Source: Acidobacteriota bacterium (GTDB lineage Bacteria > Acidobacteriota > Blastocatellia > Pyrinomonadales > Pyrinomonadaceae). Taken from it: DNA of 64,000 bases. Positions 17,018 through 26,244 of this stretch are shown here, piece by piece. The stretch's first letter is position 1, and the number at the start of each line of letters is the position of its first letter. The notes below the pieces were generated by a model, which saw nothing but the letters and a program-made list of their open reading frames with translations, was not told the DNA's origin and searched no databases. The position numbers and the translations under genes were made by a program. The DNA lies in the NCBI GenBank assembly GCA_019639235.1, contig JAHBSG010000005.1:62001-126000 (forward strand), written 5' to 3'.

Positions 17018-19252
17018 CTATTTTCCTTGCTGCGCCTCGTTGAGCGATGTGCCCTGCCTCGCCTGTCCGAGTATCGGCAGTTGCCGCGAAGCGACCTTTT
17101 CGATCCGCGCCGCACATGCCTTGAATTCCGGTATCTTTGACGTTGGATCCAGGGCCGGGTTCGTCAGTTGATTCACGGCAAGCTCCTCGCCCCAGTGATA
17201 GGGTACGAAGATCGTGTCCGGTCGGATGGTCCGCACGACCAGGGCCGGGAAGACCCCGCTTCCGCGTCGGGAAACGACCTTTACGCGTTCGCCATCCGCG
17301 ATCTCGAGCTTCTTTGCGGTTTCGGGATGGATCTCAACGTACGGCTCCGGACACTGATCGACGAGGAACTTGATCCTTCGCGTCTGGTTGCCGGATAGAT
17401 ACTGGAACACAACGCGGCCGCTCGTCAGGATAAGCGGATACTCGTCGTCGGGCTTCTCGTCAGCGCCCTTGTATTCGACCGCGTGGAATCGGGCCTTTCC
17501 GTCGGGATGATAAAAGCGATCCTCGAACATCCGCGGTGTTCCGGGGTGATCGTCGGTCGGGCATGGCCAAAAGACACCATTCTCGCGCTCTATCCGTTCC
17601 CAGCTTATGCCGCCGTAATCGGCAGTGCCTCCGCGCGAGGCCTCACGAAGTTCATTGAACATCTCGCGCGAGTGCGTGTACGGGAAAAACTTCTCGCGGC
17701 CGAGCCGCTTTGCCAATTGCTGGACGATCCACCAGTCAGGCTTCGCTTCACCAGGCGGTTCCGTCGCCTTGTTGATCTTCAGCACGCGGCCTTCGCCGTT
17801 GGTTGTCACGCCTTCGTCCTCCGACCACGCCGTACCGGGCAGAACGACATCGGCATACCGAGCCGCCTCGGACATGAAAAAGTCGATGCAGACATAGAAA
17901 TCAAGGCCCTCAAGAGATTCACGGACCTTGTTCGTATCGGGCAGCGAGACCATCACATTGTTGCAAACCGAGATCAACCCGCGTATCTCGCCCTCGCGCA
18001 TCTTTTGAAACATCTCCACGACCGAAACACCGGCCTGCGGCAATTCATCTTCCGCGATGCCCCAGAATTCGGCCATGTGTTTCCTGTGTTCGGGATTGTT
18101 AATAGAACGCTGGCCCGGAAGTTGGTCCGACTTCTGGCCGTGTTCGCGGCCGCCCTGGCCGTTGCCCTGTCCGGTAAAGGTCGCGTATCCTCGGCCCGGA
18201 GCGCCGATCTTTCCGGTCGCAAGGACAAGATTGATGTAGCTGAGTACGTTATCGACACCGTTAGAGTGATGCTCTATACCCCGGGCGTGGAGCACGAATC
18301 CGGTCTTCGCCCGTCCATAGAGCCGGGCCGCCTGGACGATCTTTTCCGCCGGAACGCCTGTGATCTCCGCACAATACTCGGGCGTGTACTTCTCAAGGAT
18401 TACCTCGCGAGTCTCAGTCCAGCCGTTCGTCCGATTTGAGATGAATTGCTCATCAACGTAACCCTCCTTAATGATCACGTGAAGCATTCCGTTTGCGAGC
18501 GCAACGTCAGTTCCCGGCCTTAGCTGAAGGTGCAGGTCGCCTTGGCGGGCGGTCGGCGTTTCTCGTGGATCGATTATGATCCAGATGCCGCCATTATCAC
18601 GCTGCTCCCACATGTACTTGTTAAGTATCGGGAACGTCTCGGCACAGTTCGCACCGGTGATAAGGAGGACCTCCGAAAGCGGAATGTCGCTCCATGGGTT
18701 GGCTGCCCGGTCAACTCCGAAGGCCTTGTTGTTTCCCGCCGCTGCGGAGACCATGCACAGCCGGCCGTTATAGTCCACGTAGCGGGTCTGCAAACCGACC
18801 CGTGCGAATTTGCCCATAACATAGGTCTTTTCCGTGGTCAGTGAAGATCCGGAATAAAGGGCCATCGAGTCGTTTCCGTATTTCGACCTCAGCTCCTTGA
18901 TCTTTGCAGTGATCAGATCAAGGGCCTCGTCCCAGCTTGCCCGCTCGAAAAGGCCGTTTCGTTTTATCAGCGGATGCTTGAGCCTGTCCGGATGGTGCGC
19001 CTGAAGGTAGGCCGTGACGCCTTTCGGGCACAGTTTTCCCTCATTCACCGGAAAGTCATACCGCGGCTCAAACCCGACGACGTGATCGTTCTCGACCAAC
19101 AGGTTCATTCCGCATTGAACGGCGCAGTAAGGGCAGTGCGTCGGTACGACCTTGTCTATCTTCCGATCCGCCTTCCAACCGCCATACGGGGCGTCATGCA
19201 GGCTTGGGCCAAATTCGGCGATTATTCTTTCGAGGTTCTCTACTTTACTCAT
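17018..19252 (-). CDS. Nas-type molybdopterin nitrate reductase catalytic subunit
   Basis: A 744-residue protein. I take the ATG at 19252, which overlaps the upstream stop (ATGA); a longer frame would run back into the membrane subunit gene. The N-terminal [4Fe-4S] ligands are C40, C43, C47 and C75. The molybdenum ligand is probably C166 in NGRLCMVSAAAG, matching the Cys-type Nas/Nap group rather than the Asp of NarG. The C-terminal molydopterin dinucleotide-binding domain (about 630-735) is complete. There is no Tat signal, so it works in the cytoplasm. Substrate nitrate is inferred from NarK and from similarity to Nas. Formate dehydrogenase-like activity is less likely because the active-site residue is Cys and not Sec in the formate dehydrogenase context. 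Confidence 0.87.
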   Translation of the reverse strand: MSKVENLERIIAEFGPSLHDAPYGGWKADRKIDKVVPTHCPYCAVQCGMNLLVENDHVVGFEPRYDFPVNEGKLCPKGVTAYLQAHHPDRLKHPLIKRNGLFERASWDEALDLITAKIKELRSKYGNDSMALYSGSSLTTEKTYVMGKFARVGLQTRYVDYNGRLCMVSAAAGNNKAFGVDRAANPWSDIPLSEVLLITGANCAETFPILNKYMWEQRDNGGIWIIIDPRETPTARQGDLHLQLRPGTDVALANGMLHVIIKEGYVDEQFISNRTNGWTETREVILEKYTPEYCAEITGVPAEKIVQAARLYGRAKTGFVLHARGIEHHSNGVDNVLSYINLVLATGKIGAPGRGYATFTGQGNGQGGREHGQKSDQLPGQRSINNPEHRKHMAEFWGIAEDELPQAGVSVVEMFQKMREGEIRGLISVCNNVMVSLPDTNKVRESLEGLDFYVCIDFFMSEAARYADVVLPGTAWSEDEGVTTNGEGRVLKINKATEPPGEAKPDWWIVQQLAKRLGREKFFPYTHSREMFNELREASRGGTADYGGISWERIERENGVFWPCPTDDHPGTPRMFEDRFYHPDGKARFHAVEYKGADEKPDDEYPLILTSGRVVFQYLSGNQTRRIKFLVDQCPEPYVEIHPETAKKLEIADGERVKVVSRRGSGVFPALVVRTIRPDTIFVPYHWGEELAVNQLTNPALDPTSKIPEFKACAARIEKVASRQLPILGQARQGTSLNEAQQGK

Positions 19253-20364
19253 TGATTTTGCGAGAGTTCGGTTCTGCTGGTTTCCCCGGCCCGTTCGCCA
19301 AAGAATACCGGCTCCCTCCGCTTCGGCAGCCCGGCATAGGCAAGCCCGCGTAGGACCCGCTTGCAACGCGGGCAATAGTCCTGAAGTGTTCTTCCGTCTT
19401 CCATTTTGTAATCAAAGCCAAGTTGTCCGACGACCTTCTTTAGATCCTCGACCCACATCTTGCCGGCGAACAGCGTTCCGCAGCGTGGACACTCGGCCTG
19501 TTCCATCTCGGCAGAACGCTTCTGGTAAAGCTCGACGCCGATCGAGGCCGGCCGCTGAACGATATGGAAAAGCTTTCCAAAAGGCAGGAAAAAGAGCGTC
19601 ATTATAACCGTGGCTTGATGTGAAAGAGCTATGAACTGGTACATGTATCCGCCGAAGAAAAGGCTTGAGACGGTGAGCATAAGGCCCGTCACGGAGATCG
19701 CAATCAGGAGCATGTACGGTGTGAAATCAAGTAAAAATGTCTGGTACGCAATGGCACCGCGATCCCGCAGACGGCGGCGGATGGCGATGGCACATCCTAG
19801 AATGACCATGATCGCCGTAAAGTCGAGGGCATGGAAGGTCAGCCATGCAATGATGCTTCGGGCGTCCATCAACTGCAGGGCGAACCCGAAAACATAAGCT
19901 CGATAACCCATATCGCCTTCGAGTTTGAAATGTACCCAGCCGAAAGAAAGCGGGAAGGTTATCAGAGCCGAAAGGATGCAGCCCCACATTATCAGTTGGT
20001 GCATCAGCCACCGCTCGGATCCGCGTTTAAAGATAAAGCGTTGTTCCACAAGGCTCGTCGCCGCCGTCTTCGAGGCATCGCCGGCATTTCGCAAAAACTT
20101 GTGCCTCTGAAAAAAGAGCTTCATCCCGCGCCAAAAGTATGCCCGGGTCGCCGGCCGCTGGAGCCAAAGGGCGTATCGAAAAACGATCGCGCCAAACGCG
20201 ACCACGCTTGCTACAACGTAACCGAACAATGCCGAGTCAAAATGCTCCAGATTGCGTGAGCCAATGAAGACCAGCAGCGTCAGGAACGCCGACGCAGCGA
20301 TACCGAGCAGTGTCGGGTTTCGGTTGCTAAATTCCGGAGCGGAAATCGTATTTTCTTCGCGCAT
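19249..20364 (-). CDS. NarI/HdrE-like dihaem cytochrome b with C-terminal CPRC pair
   Basis: A 371-residue protein, taking the ATG at 20364; the longer frame starts at a TTG. It has about six hydrophobic segments. Four histidines in or near helices (H122, H178, H249, H267) fit two bis-His b haems as in NarI-type subunits. The C-terminal 80 residues are soluble and carry two CPRC motifs (292-295 and 331-334), which look like a zinc ribbon or rubredoxin-like site. The first gene of the nitrate operon, it should oxidise quinol and pass electrons towards the ferredoxin and Mo subunits. The C-terminal extension is not part of canonical NarI. Confidence 0.8.
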   Translation of the reverse strand: MREENTISAPEFSNRNPTLLGIAASAFLTLLVFIGSRNLEHFDSALFGYVVASVVAFGAIVFRYALWLQRPATRAYFWRGMKLFFQRHKFLRNAGDASKTAATSLVEQRFIFKRGSERWLMHQLIMWGCILSALITFPLSFGWVHFKLEGDMGYRAYVFGFALQLMDARSIIAWLTFHALDFTAIMVILGCAIAIRRRLRDRGAIAYQTFLLDFTPYMLLIAISVTGLMLTVSSLFFGGYMYQFIALSHQATVIMTLFFLPFGKLFHIVQRPASIGVELYQKRSAEMEQAECPRCGTLFAGKMWVEDLKKVVGQLGFDYKMEDGRTLQDYCPRCKRVLRGLAYAGLPKRREPVFFGERAGETSRTELSQNQ

Positions 20365-20401
20365 GGTATTAAAAACGGATCTACCGAGACGATTCAATAT
20401 C

Positions 20402-20420
20402 GAACCTGTTCTTTAGGTTC
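20402..20420. promoter_or_regulatory. inverted repeat upstream of the nitrate operon
   Basis: GAACCT (20402-20407) and AGGTTC (20415-20420) are complementary arms around a 7-bp centre, 38-56 bp upstream of the ATG at 20364. On the minus strand the segment also contains TTGAAC, a possible -35. A further short palindrome (GAATA-N5-TATTC) is near 20442. These are candidate operators for the nitrate operon; no cognate regulator is seen. Confidence 0.4.
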
Positions 20421-20481
20421 AAGGGTAGCATGGGAGTCAAGGAATACCCCTTATTCATACATTAGTTCCGGTTAACGCTAC

Positions 20482-20805
20482 TCACCGGATCGCTTCAAAT
20501 CGCAGGATGGTCGTCCTGCCGTTTGCCGAGGTTACGTCGAGCCCGTCTTCTTCGCCTGATTCTGAGAATTTGAACTCGATAGCCGTCACTTCCTCGATGC
20601 TGCGGGTCATGTCGCCAAGCATCAATTGGACAGCCGGCCTCTCGTCCTTGGTGTCAATATCTGCTCCGACAAAAGGCAGGCCGGACTCGATCCAATAGTC
20701 GTTCCCGTTCTCGAAAACGCCGAGCCGGGTCGGCCGCCCTTCAGACTTCTCGCTAAAAAACTTCAGAAAATCTGCCCATTCGTGTTTTTGTGCTGCTTTT
20801 GTCAT
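20482..20805 (-). CDS. DUF5335 family protein
   Basis: A 107-residue protein. The start at 20805 is fixed by a GGAGG ribosome binding site 8 bp upstream. The pattern WADFLKFFSE...GV...GADIDTKDERPAVQLMLGD and a C-terminal DVTSANGRTTILRFE matches DUF5335, a small mixed alpha/beta family without known function. It lies upstream of and on the same strand as the nitrate operon (117-bp gap). The 5' region can form two competing hairpins (described separately). Confidence 0.65.
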   Translation of the reverse strand: MTKAAQKHEWADFLKFFSEKSEGRPTRLGVFENGNDYWIESGLPFVGADIDTKDERPAVQLMLGDMTRSIEEVTAIEFKFSESGEEDGLDVTSANGRTTILRFEAIR

Positions 20806-20817
20806 TTCAATTACCTC

Positions 20818-20856
20818 CGGGCAATGCCCGAGCTGCGAGAATATTCGCACCTCGGG
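20818..20856 (-). promoter_or_regulatory. two overlapping hairpins in the leader of the DUF5335 gene
   Basis: Hairpin A pairs CCCGAG (20827-20832) with CTCGGG (20851-20856) around an inner TGCGA/TCGCA stem. Hairpin B pairs CGGGCA (20818-20823) with TGCCCG (20825-20830). They share 20827-20830 and so exclude each other. Hairpin B abuts the GGAGG ribosome binding site. There is no U tract, so A is not a classical terminator for the gene to the right. Confidence 0.45.
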
Positions 20857-20880
20857 AAAATTCCACGCACCTCTGATTCA

Positions 20881-21276
20881 CTAGCACTCCGTTCCCGCAT
20901 TCGGGTTTGGGAACATATCGGCCTCGTCCTCGCCCCGCCGCGGGTTGAGACATGCAAAATCCTTCTCGATCAGCACCCGCAACTCGGCACCATCGCCGAC
21001 CATCTTTGTGAACTCGATCGAAACCTCGTCGCCTGCCGCCCAATGGACCGCCGCCGTCCGCGGAAGGCTAACAACCACGCGGTTACCGGCAAACCGTGCG
21101 TCGGCTGCAGAAGCTTCATCGGAGCACTCGATCCCGTACGCAAGAACCGCTTCCGCTCCGGGGCCGAACGCCACGGATTCCTCGACCGCCGTGCCCGAGG
21201 CGAGTGCTTCAACCTCCGGCCGCGTAAGCCGCATGCGGATCGAATTATGCCTTAAACGCAGTTTCACAAAATGCAT
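20881..21276 (-). CDS. conserved small protein (DUF7009-like)
   Basis: A 131-residue protein starting [20 protein letters not shown] chose this ATG because homologous small proteins begin with the same K-x-R-x-x-x-N-S-I-R-x-R-L-T stretch; the longer frame would overlap the ABC gene leader. The C-terminus has KDFACL followed by [11 protein letters not shown], the conserved ending of this family. The function is unknown. The fold looks like a small beta protein. It is divergent from the ABC exporter, with 88 bp between the starts. Confidence 0.62.
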   Translation of the reverse strand: MHFVKLRLRHNSIRMRLTRPEVEALASGTAVEESVAFGPGAEAVLAYGIECSDEASAADARFAGNRVVVSLPRTAAVHWAAGDEVSIEFTKMVGDGAELRVLIEKDFACLNPRRGEDEADMFPNPNAGTEC

Positions 21277-21364
21277 TGTCTCAAATTTCGTGCCGCTTTC
21301 GTGGTCAGCTCTTTGCACATCGTATCTTCGGAAGCCGAATTTTATAGAAAATCGGCACTTCGAA

Positions 21365-22129
21365 ATGAAGGAACCGCGACAACGATCAGGGGCAAATGCG
21401 AGCGATGCGGCCGCAAACACGGCTAGCGATGCCGTATTTCAGATCCGCGGGGTGACGAAGGTTTACCGCATGGGCGAGGTCGAGGTCCACGCATTGAAGG
21501 GCGTCGATCTTGAGCTTTACCGTGGTGAGTTGGTCGTTCTCCTCGGTGCCTCGGGAAGCGGAAAATCGACCCTGCTAAACATCATCGGCGGACTCGATAC
21601 GCCGACCGAAGGCACGGTGGTTTACCAGGACCACATCCTGACCTCGGCCGATGAATCCGAGCTTACGCGCTTTCGCCGCGAGCATGTCGGCTTTGTCTTT
21701 CAGTTCTATAACCTCATCCCGAGCCTGACGGCTCTTGAGAACGTCGAGCTTATAACCGAGATCGCCGAGAGCCCGATCTCCGCAAAAGAGGCGCTCGAAA
21801 TGGTCGGGCTCTCTGAGCGGATCAACCATTTTCCGGCACAGCTTTCGGGCGGCGAACAGCAGCGTGTGGCTATCGCCCGTGCCGTCGCCAAGCAGCCGGA
21901 TGTGCTGCTTTGCGATGAGCCGACCGGTGCGCTTGACGTGACGACCGGCAAGCTTGTTCTCAAGGTCATTGAAAAGGTAAATCGGGAACTCGGCACGACG
22001 ACCGCGATCATCACACACAATGCGGCGATCGCGGCGATGGCCGACCGCGTTATCCACATCGGAAGCGGACGGATCACCGAGATCATCCGGAATAGCGAGA
22101 AGAAGAGTCCCGATAGTTTGGTCTGGTAG
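21365..22129 (+). CDS. ABC transporter ATPase (LolD/MacB/DevA type)
   Basis: A 254-residue ATPase. Walker A is GASGSGKST (61-69), the Q-loop FQFYNL is near 112-117, the signature is LSGGEQQR (160-167) and Walker B is [11 protein letters not shown] (181-191). A 25-residue low-complexity N-terminus precedes the domain. It is followed 2 bp later by an FtsX-type permease and then an HlyD-like adaptor. This set matches DevBCA/MacAB-type mechanotransmission exporters, which move lipids, glycolipids or peptides across the envelope rather than importing solutes. Confidence 0.93.
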   Translation: MKEPRQRSGANASDAAANTASDAVFQIRGVTKVYRMGEVEVHALKGVDLELYRGELVVLLGASGSGKSTLLNIIGGLDTPTEGTVVYQDHILTSADESELTRFRREHVGFVFQFYNLIPSLTALENVELITEIAESPISAKEALEMVGLSERINHFPAQLSGGEQQRVAIARAVAKQPDVLLCDEPTGALDVTTGKLVLKVIEKVNRELGTTTAIITHNAAIAAMADRVIHIGSGRITEIIRNSEKKSPDSLVW

Positions 22130-22131
22130 CG

Positions 22132-24495
22132 ATGAAACCGCTGAGTAAAAAGATGGTCCGCGACCTCTGGCACCTCCGGGGCCAGGTACTGGCGACGATG
22201 CTTGTCGTTGCCTGCGGCGTGGCGTCTTTTGTGGCGATGAAAAGCACCTACGAGTCGCTCGTCGAAAGCCGCGACAATTACTATTCGCATTACCGTTTTG
22301 CCGATGTCTTCGCCGGGCTCAAGCGAGCTCCGCGTTCGGCCGCGGCCGAGATAAGGGCGATTCCCGGAGTTGCCGAGGTCGAGGCTCGCGTGGTGGCAAA
22401 GGTTACTCTCGACCTGCCCGATCTTCCCGAGCCAGCCCAAGGCCGGCTTGTCTCGTTGCCGGAAGCCGGAGCCGGCCATCTCAATTCGCTTTTTCTTCTC
22501 CGAGGCCGCTTGCTCGAGCCCGGCGATCGGGACGAAGTTGTAATCAGCGGAGCCTTTGCCGATGCCAACCGGCTTCAGCCCGGCGATCAGGTCAGCGCCG
22601 TGCTCAACGGCAGGCTGCGGCGGCTGCGGGTCGTCGGTATTGCGCTTTCGCCCGAGTACATCTATGAGATCCGGCCCGGCGATATCTTTCCCGATAACCG
22701 CCGCTTCGGAATTCTCTGGATGAACGAACGGGCGGTTGCGAGCGTTTTCCAGATGGAAAATGCCTTCAATGACGTTGTCTTGACGCTCGCTCCCGGTGCC
22801 GGCGAGGCCGACGTTATCGAAAAGCTCGACCGGATCCTCGAGCCATACGGCGGTTTCGGCGCATACGGCCGCAGCGACCAACTCTCGCACCGCTTTGTTG
22901 CGAATGAACTCTCCGAGCTTCAAGTCTTCGGCACCGTAATTCCGGTCATCTTTCTCGGCGTGACAGCGTTTCTGCTCCACCTTGTTCTGACGCGGCTCGT
23001 TAATGTCGAGCGCGAACAGATCGGCCTCCTCAAATCCTTCGGCTATTCGAACGCGGACATCGGCCTGCATTTTCTTCAGCTCGCCGTGCTGGCGATCTTT
23101 GGCGGCATTGTCATCGGCATCGGGCTTGGTTGGTGGACAGGCCGCGGAATGGCACGGCTTTACGGCGAGTTCTTTCATTTTCCGATCCTCGATTTCAGCA
23201 TCTCGCTCCCGGTCATCCTTTGGTCCTTCGTTATCAGCATCGGGTCTGCGGCCATTGGTGCTACCGCGGCCGTCCGCAGTGCCGTCTCGCTGCCGCCCGC
23301 CGAAGCGATGCGGCCGGAACCGCCCGCGAACTTTCACGCCGGCTTTATCGAATCGACCGGCTTCCAGCAAATGCTCTCGACCGAGTCGCGGATCGCCGCC
23401 CGCAACCTTGCCCGCCGGCCGGTCAAGGCACTGCTCTCGGCATTCGGTATTTCGCTTTCGATCGCCTTGCTCTTCATCGGCTTTTATTTCTTTGACGCGA
23501 TCGACCGGATCATTATGGTCCAGTTCGATCTTGTTCAACGCGAGGACGTTGAGGTCGGCTTCAATGAGCCGCGGCCCGGCCGTGCGGCGCTCGAACTTGT
23601 TGAGCTTCCCGGCGTTCGGCGGGTCGAGCCTTACCGCGTCGTTTCGGCCAGGCTTCGTTTCGCGAGCCGCTCGCGGCGCGTAGGCCTGATCGGGCTCAGC
23701 GCGGAGGGAGAACTCCGCCGCATCGTCAACGACGACCTGCGGATAGTCAACTTGCCGCCCGAGGGGATCGTCCTCGGCAGTACGCTTGCCGAATCGCTCG
23801 GGGTCGCAAAGGGCGATATCGTCACTGTCGAGGTGACCGAAGGCTCGCGGCCGGTTCGTGAAGTAGCGATCGCCGATGTCCCGCGGGAGCTTTTGGGCCT
23901 CAGTGCCTATATGGACATCCGGGCCCTGAACCGGCTAATGATGGAGGGCGGAACAGTATCGGGCGCGTTCCTGAGCGTGGACGAGAACGCGAGGGCGGAG
24001 CTTTACTCCAAGCTCAAGCGCACTCCGGCGGTCTCGGGCGTTGGCCTGCCGAAGGCGGCGCTCGATAGTTTTAACGAAACGATGGCGAAGACTATGGGCA
24101 CTATGACGTGGTTCCTCATCGGTTTTGCTTGTGTCATCGCATTCGGCGTTGTCTATAACGGCGCCCGCATCGCACTCGCCGAACGCGGCCGCGAACTCTC
24201 TTCGCTGCGGGTGCTCGGCTTCACCAATCGCGAGATCGCCAAGATGCTTCTCGGCGAACAGGCCGCACTTACTCTTCTCGCGATCCCGATGGGCTGGGTC
24301 TTGGGTTTCGCAACCTCGTGGCTCGTCACGAGGGTCGTCGATGCCGAGATCGTCAGGCTTCCGGTCGTCGTTTCCGGCGAGACGTTCATATTTTCGGCCG
24401 GGATCGTGGTCATCGCGGCGGCGGTCTCAGGCATCATTGTTGCAAGAAGGATCAGGCATATGGACCTGATCGCCGTGCTGAAAACGCGGGAGTAA
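22132..24495 (+). CDS. FtsX/MacB-like ABC permease (DevC type, double domain)
   Basis: A 787-residue protein with an N-terminal TM helix (about 18-38), a periplasmic MacB-PCD-type domain, three TM helices (about 265-385) forming the first FtsX domain, another TM near 435, a second periplasmic domain and a final three-helix FtsX domain (about 665-780). The duplicated layout is that of large FtsX-type permeases, as in LolC-like exporters and DUF214 proteins. It forms the membrane part of the exporter with the ATPase 2 bp upstream and the adaptor 4 bp downstream. Confidence 0.9.
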   Translation: MKPLSKKMVRDLWHLRGQVLATMLVVACGVASFVAMKSTYESLVESRDNYYSHYRFADVFAGLKRAPRSAAAEIRAIPGVAEVEARVVAKVTLDLPDLPEPAQGRLVSLPEAGAGHLNSLFLLRGRLLEPGDRDEVVISGAFADANRLQPGDQVSAVLNGRLRRLRVVGIALSPEYIYEIRPGDIFPDNRRFGILWMNERAVASVFQMENAFNDVVLTLAPGAGEADVIEKLDRILEPYGGFGAYGRSDQLSHRFVANELSELQVFGTVIPVIFLGVTAFLLHLVLTRLVNVEREQIGLLKSFGYSNADIGLHFLQLAVLAIFGGIVIGIGLGWWTGRGMARLYGEFFHFPILDFSISLPVILWSFVISIGSAAIGATAAVRSAVSLPPAEAMRPEPPANFHAGFIESTGFQQMLSTESRIAARNLARRPVKALLSAFGISLSIALLFIGFYFFDAIDRIIMVQFDLVQREDVEVGFNEPRPGRAALELVELPGVRRVEPYRVVSARLRFASRSRRVGLIGLSAEGELRRIVNDDLRIVNLPPEGIVLGSTLAESLGVAKGDIVTVEVTEGSRPVREVAIADVPRELLGLSAYMDIRALNRLMMEGGTVSGAFLSVDENARAELYSKLKRTPAVSGVGLPKAALDSFNETMAKTMGTMTWFLIGFACVIAFGVVYNGARIALAERGRELSSLRVLGFTNREIAKMLLGEQAALTLLAIPMGWVLGFATSWLVTRVVDAEIVRLPVVVSGETFIFSAGIVVIAAAVSGIIVARRIRHMDLIAVLKTRE

Positions 24496-24499
24496 AGCC

Positions 24500-25420
24500 A
24501 TGAAGTTACCAAAGAATCGCTATCTTTATATCTTGGGCGGCCTCGTGCTCGTTCTCATTCTGGGCTATTTCATGTTCTTCCGATCTGATGCGGTCCTGGT
24601 CGAGGCCGGAAGCGTCACCCGCGGCGAGCTTATCTCATCAATTGACGCCGAGGGACGAACGCGTTACCACGAACGGTTCGTGGTCACCGCACCGGTTTCC
24701 GGCAAGATGTACCGCATTCAACTCCACGAAGGCGACCGCGTTCCGAAAGGCTATGTCCTGACACGCATTGATCCGGCACCGCCGCGGCCGCTCGACCCGA
24801 GCCGCGTGCCCGAACCGGAGGTTTTTCCGTTTGCCTATAACGTCTATGTCCCGGCGGACGGCATCCTGACGAAGATCTTCGTAACCAGCGAGGGCATCGT
24901 TCAGGCCGGATCGCCGATCGCCGAGGTGAGCAAGCCCTCGCAGCTCGAGGTCGTTGCCGACCTGCTCTCGGCGGATGCGACGCTAGTTCGGCCGAACATG
25001 CCTGTTCTTATCACGAACCGGGCGGACGAGGCCGAGCTGAAAGCAAAGGTCCGGAACGTTGAGCCGCAGGCCTTCACAAAGGTCTCCTCGCTCGGCGTCG
25101 AGGAACAGCGGGTGAATGTCATTGCCGATCTTGTCGATCCGCCCGAGAGGCTCGGCGATAACTACCGCGTCGATATTCGGATCGTCGTCTGGGAAGGCAA
25201 GGATGTGCTCCGCGTGCCGGCGAGCGCGCTTTTTCGAAGCGGCGAGGAGTGGCAGGTCTTCGTCATCGAGGGTTCGAAAGCAAGAACGAAGGCCGTTGAG
25301 ATCGGCCATCGGTCGCCGTCATTTGTAGAGGTCCGCGGCGGGCTTGCCGAGGGAGATACGGTGATACTCCATCCGCCGAACAGCGTCGCGGAGGGAACGC
25401 GGGTCAGCCGGACGAACTAG
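24500..25420 (+). CDS. HlyD/MacA-family periplasmic adaptor
   Basis: A 306-residue protein with an N-terminal transmembrane anchor (8-27), a split lipoyl domain ([23 protein letters not shown] at about 62-85 and a second half near 112-140) and a beta-barrel region. The usual helical hairpin between the lipoyl halves is almost absent, replaced by a short Pro-rich loop. A start GGGAG is found within the end of the permease gene. It completes the tripartite exporter with the ATPase and permease; an outer-membrane partner is not encoded next to it. Confidence 0.85.
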   Translation: MKLPKNRYLYILGGLVLVLILGYFMFFRSDAVLVEAGSVTRGELISSIDAEGRTRYHERFVVTAPVSGKMYRIQLHEGDRVPKGYVLTRIDPAPPRPLDPSRVPEPEVFPFAYNVYVPADGILTKIFVTSEGIVQAGSPIAEVSKPSQLEVVADLLSADATLVRPNMPVLITNRADEAELKAKVRNVEPQAFTKVSSLGVEEQRVNVIADLVDPPERLGDNYRVDIRIVVWEGKDVLRVPASALFRSGEEWQVFVIEGSKARTKAVEIGHRSPSFVEVRGGLAEGDTVILHPPNSVAEGTRVSRTN

Positions 25421-25455
25421 CTGGCCGGCATCGAACCGCCGATACGAGGACGGCA

Positions 25456-25484
25456 TTGCAAATGTATCTGTTCCAACATAAACT
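25456..25484 (+). promoter_or_regulatory. possible sigma70 promoter
   Basis: TTGCAA (25456-25461), a 17-bp spacer and TAAACT (25479-25484), each 4 of 6 to consensus, lie 31 bp before the start of the small zinc-ribbon protein gene. Medium to weak evidence. Confidence 0.35.
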
Positions 25485-25514
25485 ACCTGTAATTACAGAG
25501 GTCCAAGAAGCCTG

Positions 25515-25724
25515 ATGATATCTGCGATCGATCCAAAAGTGACCGAAAAGCCGCTCGTGCGGTGTGCGGAGTGTGACCGTGAGGTTACGCACTACAATAC
25601 TTTCCTCTCGCCGATGAATGAGCGGCGCAACGTTTGCTGGGAGTGCCTCGCCCGCGAAGAGAAGGGCTTTTTTGCCCATCGCGGCTTCAGCCGCGGTGCC
25701 CGGCAGGGCGTCATCCCGCGTTGA
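25515..25724 (+). CDS. small zinc-ribbon-like protein
   Basis: A 69-residue protein with CAEC (17-20) and CWEC (about 42-45), giving a CxxC...CxxC zinc-ribbon arrangement, followed by a basic Phe/Gly/Arg-rich tail. I do not recognise a named family. It is 21 bp upstream of the deformylase gene on the same strand and may be co-transcribed with it. A nucleic-acid or ribosome-associated role is possible but is only suggested by the ribbon and basic tail. Confidence 0.6.
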   Translation: MISAIDPKVTEKPLVRCAECDREVTHYNTFLSPMNERRNVCWECLAREEKGFFAHRGFSRGARQGVIPR

Positions 25725-25745
25725 GCTCCGCTCCCCGATCCAAGA

Positions 25746-26237
25746 ATGGCAATTCGTAAGATAACCGAATATCCCGAGGAGGTTCTCGGGCAGATGGGGA
25801 AGCCCGTCGAGAAGTTTGACGCCGAGCTTGAAGCTCTCTGCGAGGATATGTTCGAGACGATGTACGATGCCGAAGGCGTCGGGCTCGCCGCTCCGCAGAT
25901 CGGGCTGAACCTCCGGCTTTTTGTGATGGACTGCGACGGTATAAAGCTGATCGCCGCAAACCCGGAAATAGTTCACACCGAGGGCGAGCAGACCGGGCAG
26001 GAAGGCTGCCTTTCTGTCGGCAAGGTGCCTGCCGTCGTCACCCGGCCGATGAAAGCACGGCTCCGGGCACAGGACGCGAAAGGCGAATGGTTCGAAAAGG
26101 AGGCCGAGGGTTATGCCGCCCGTGCTTTTCTCCACGAAACGGACCACTGCAACGGAAAGCTTTTCATCGAGCATCTGCCAAAGATGCGCCGCGACATGGT
26201 CGTAAAACGCTTCCGCAAAGAAAAAAGCTGGCGCTAG
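25746..26237 (+). CDS. def: peptide deformylase
   Basis: A 163-residue metalloenzyme that removes the formyl group from nascent N-terminal Met. All three motifs are present: GVGLAAPQ (44-51), EGCLS (86-90, metal ligand C88) and HETDH (130-134, ligands H130 and H134 with catalytic E131). The third motif has Thr where Ile/Leu is usual (HEIDH/HELDH), which is a mild variant. The length is normal. The companion fmt gene is not in the window. Confidence 0.95.
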   Translation: MAIRKITEYPEEVLGQMGKPVEKFDAELEALCEDMFETMYDAEGVGLAAPQIGLNLRLFVMDCDGIKLIAANPEIVHTEGEQTGQEGCLSVGKVPAVVTRPMKARLRAQDAKGEWFEKEAEGYAARAFLHETDHCNGKLFIEHLPKMRRDMVVKRFRKEKSWR

Positions 26238-26244
26238 CGGCTTT

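Noticed and set aside
20881-21420. longer 179-residue version of the DUF7009-like protein
   Set aside because: The extra N-terminus overlaps the ABC exporter start region and does not resemble the family; the ATG at 21276 fits better.
21706-23538. 610-residue minus-strand open frame
   Set aside because: Antisense to the ABC ATPase and permease; biased composition and no domain.
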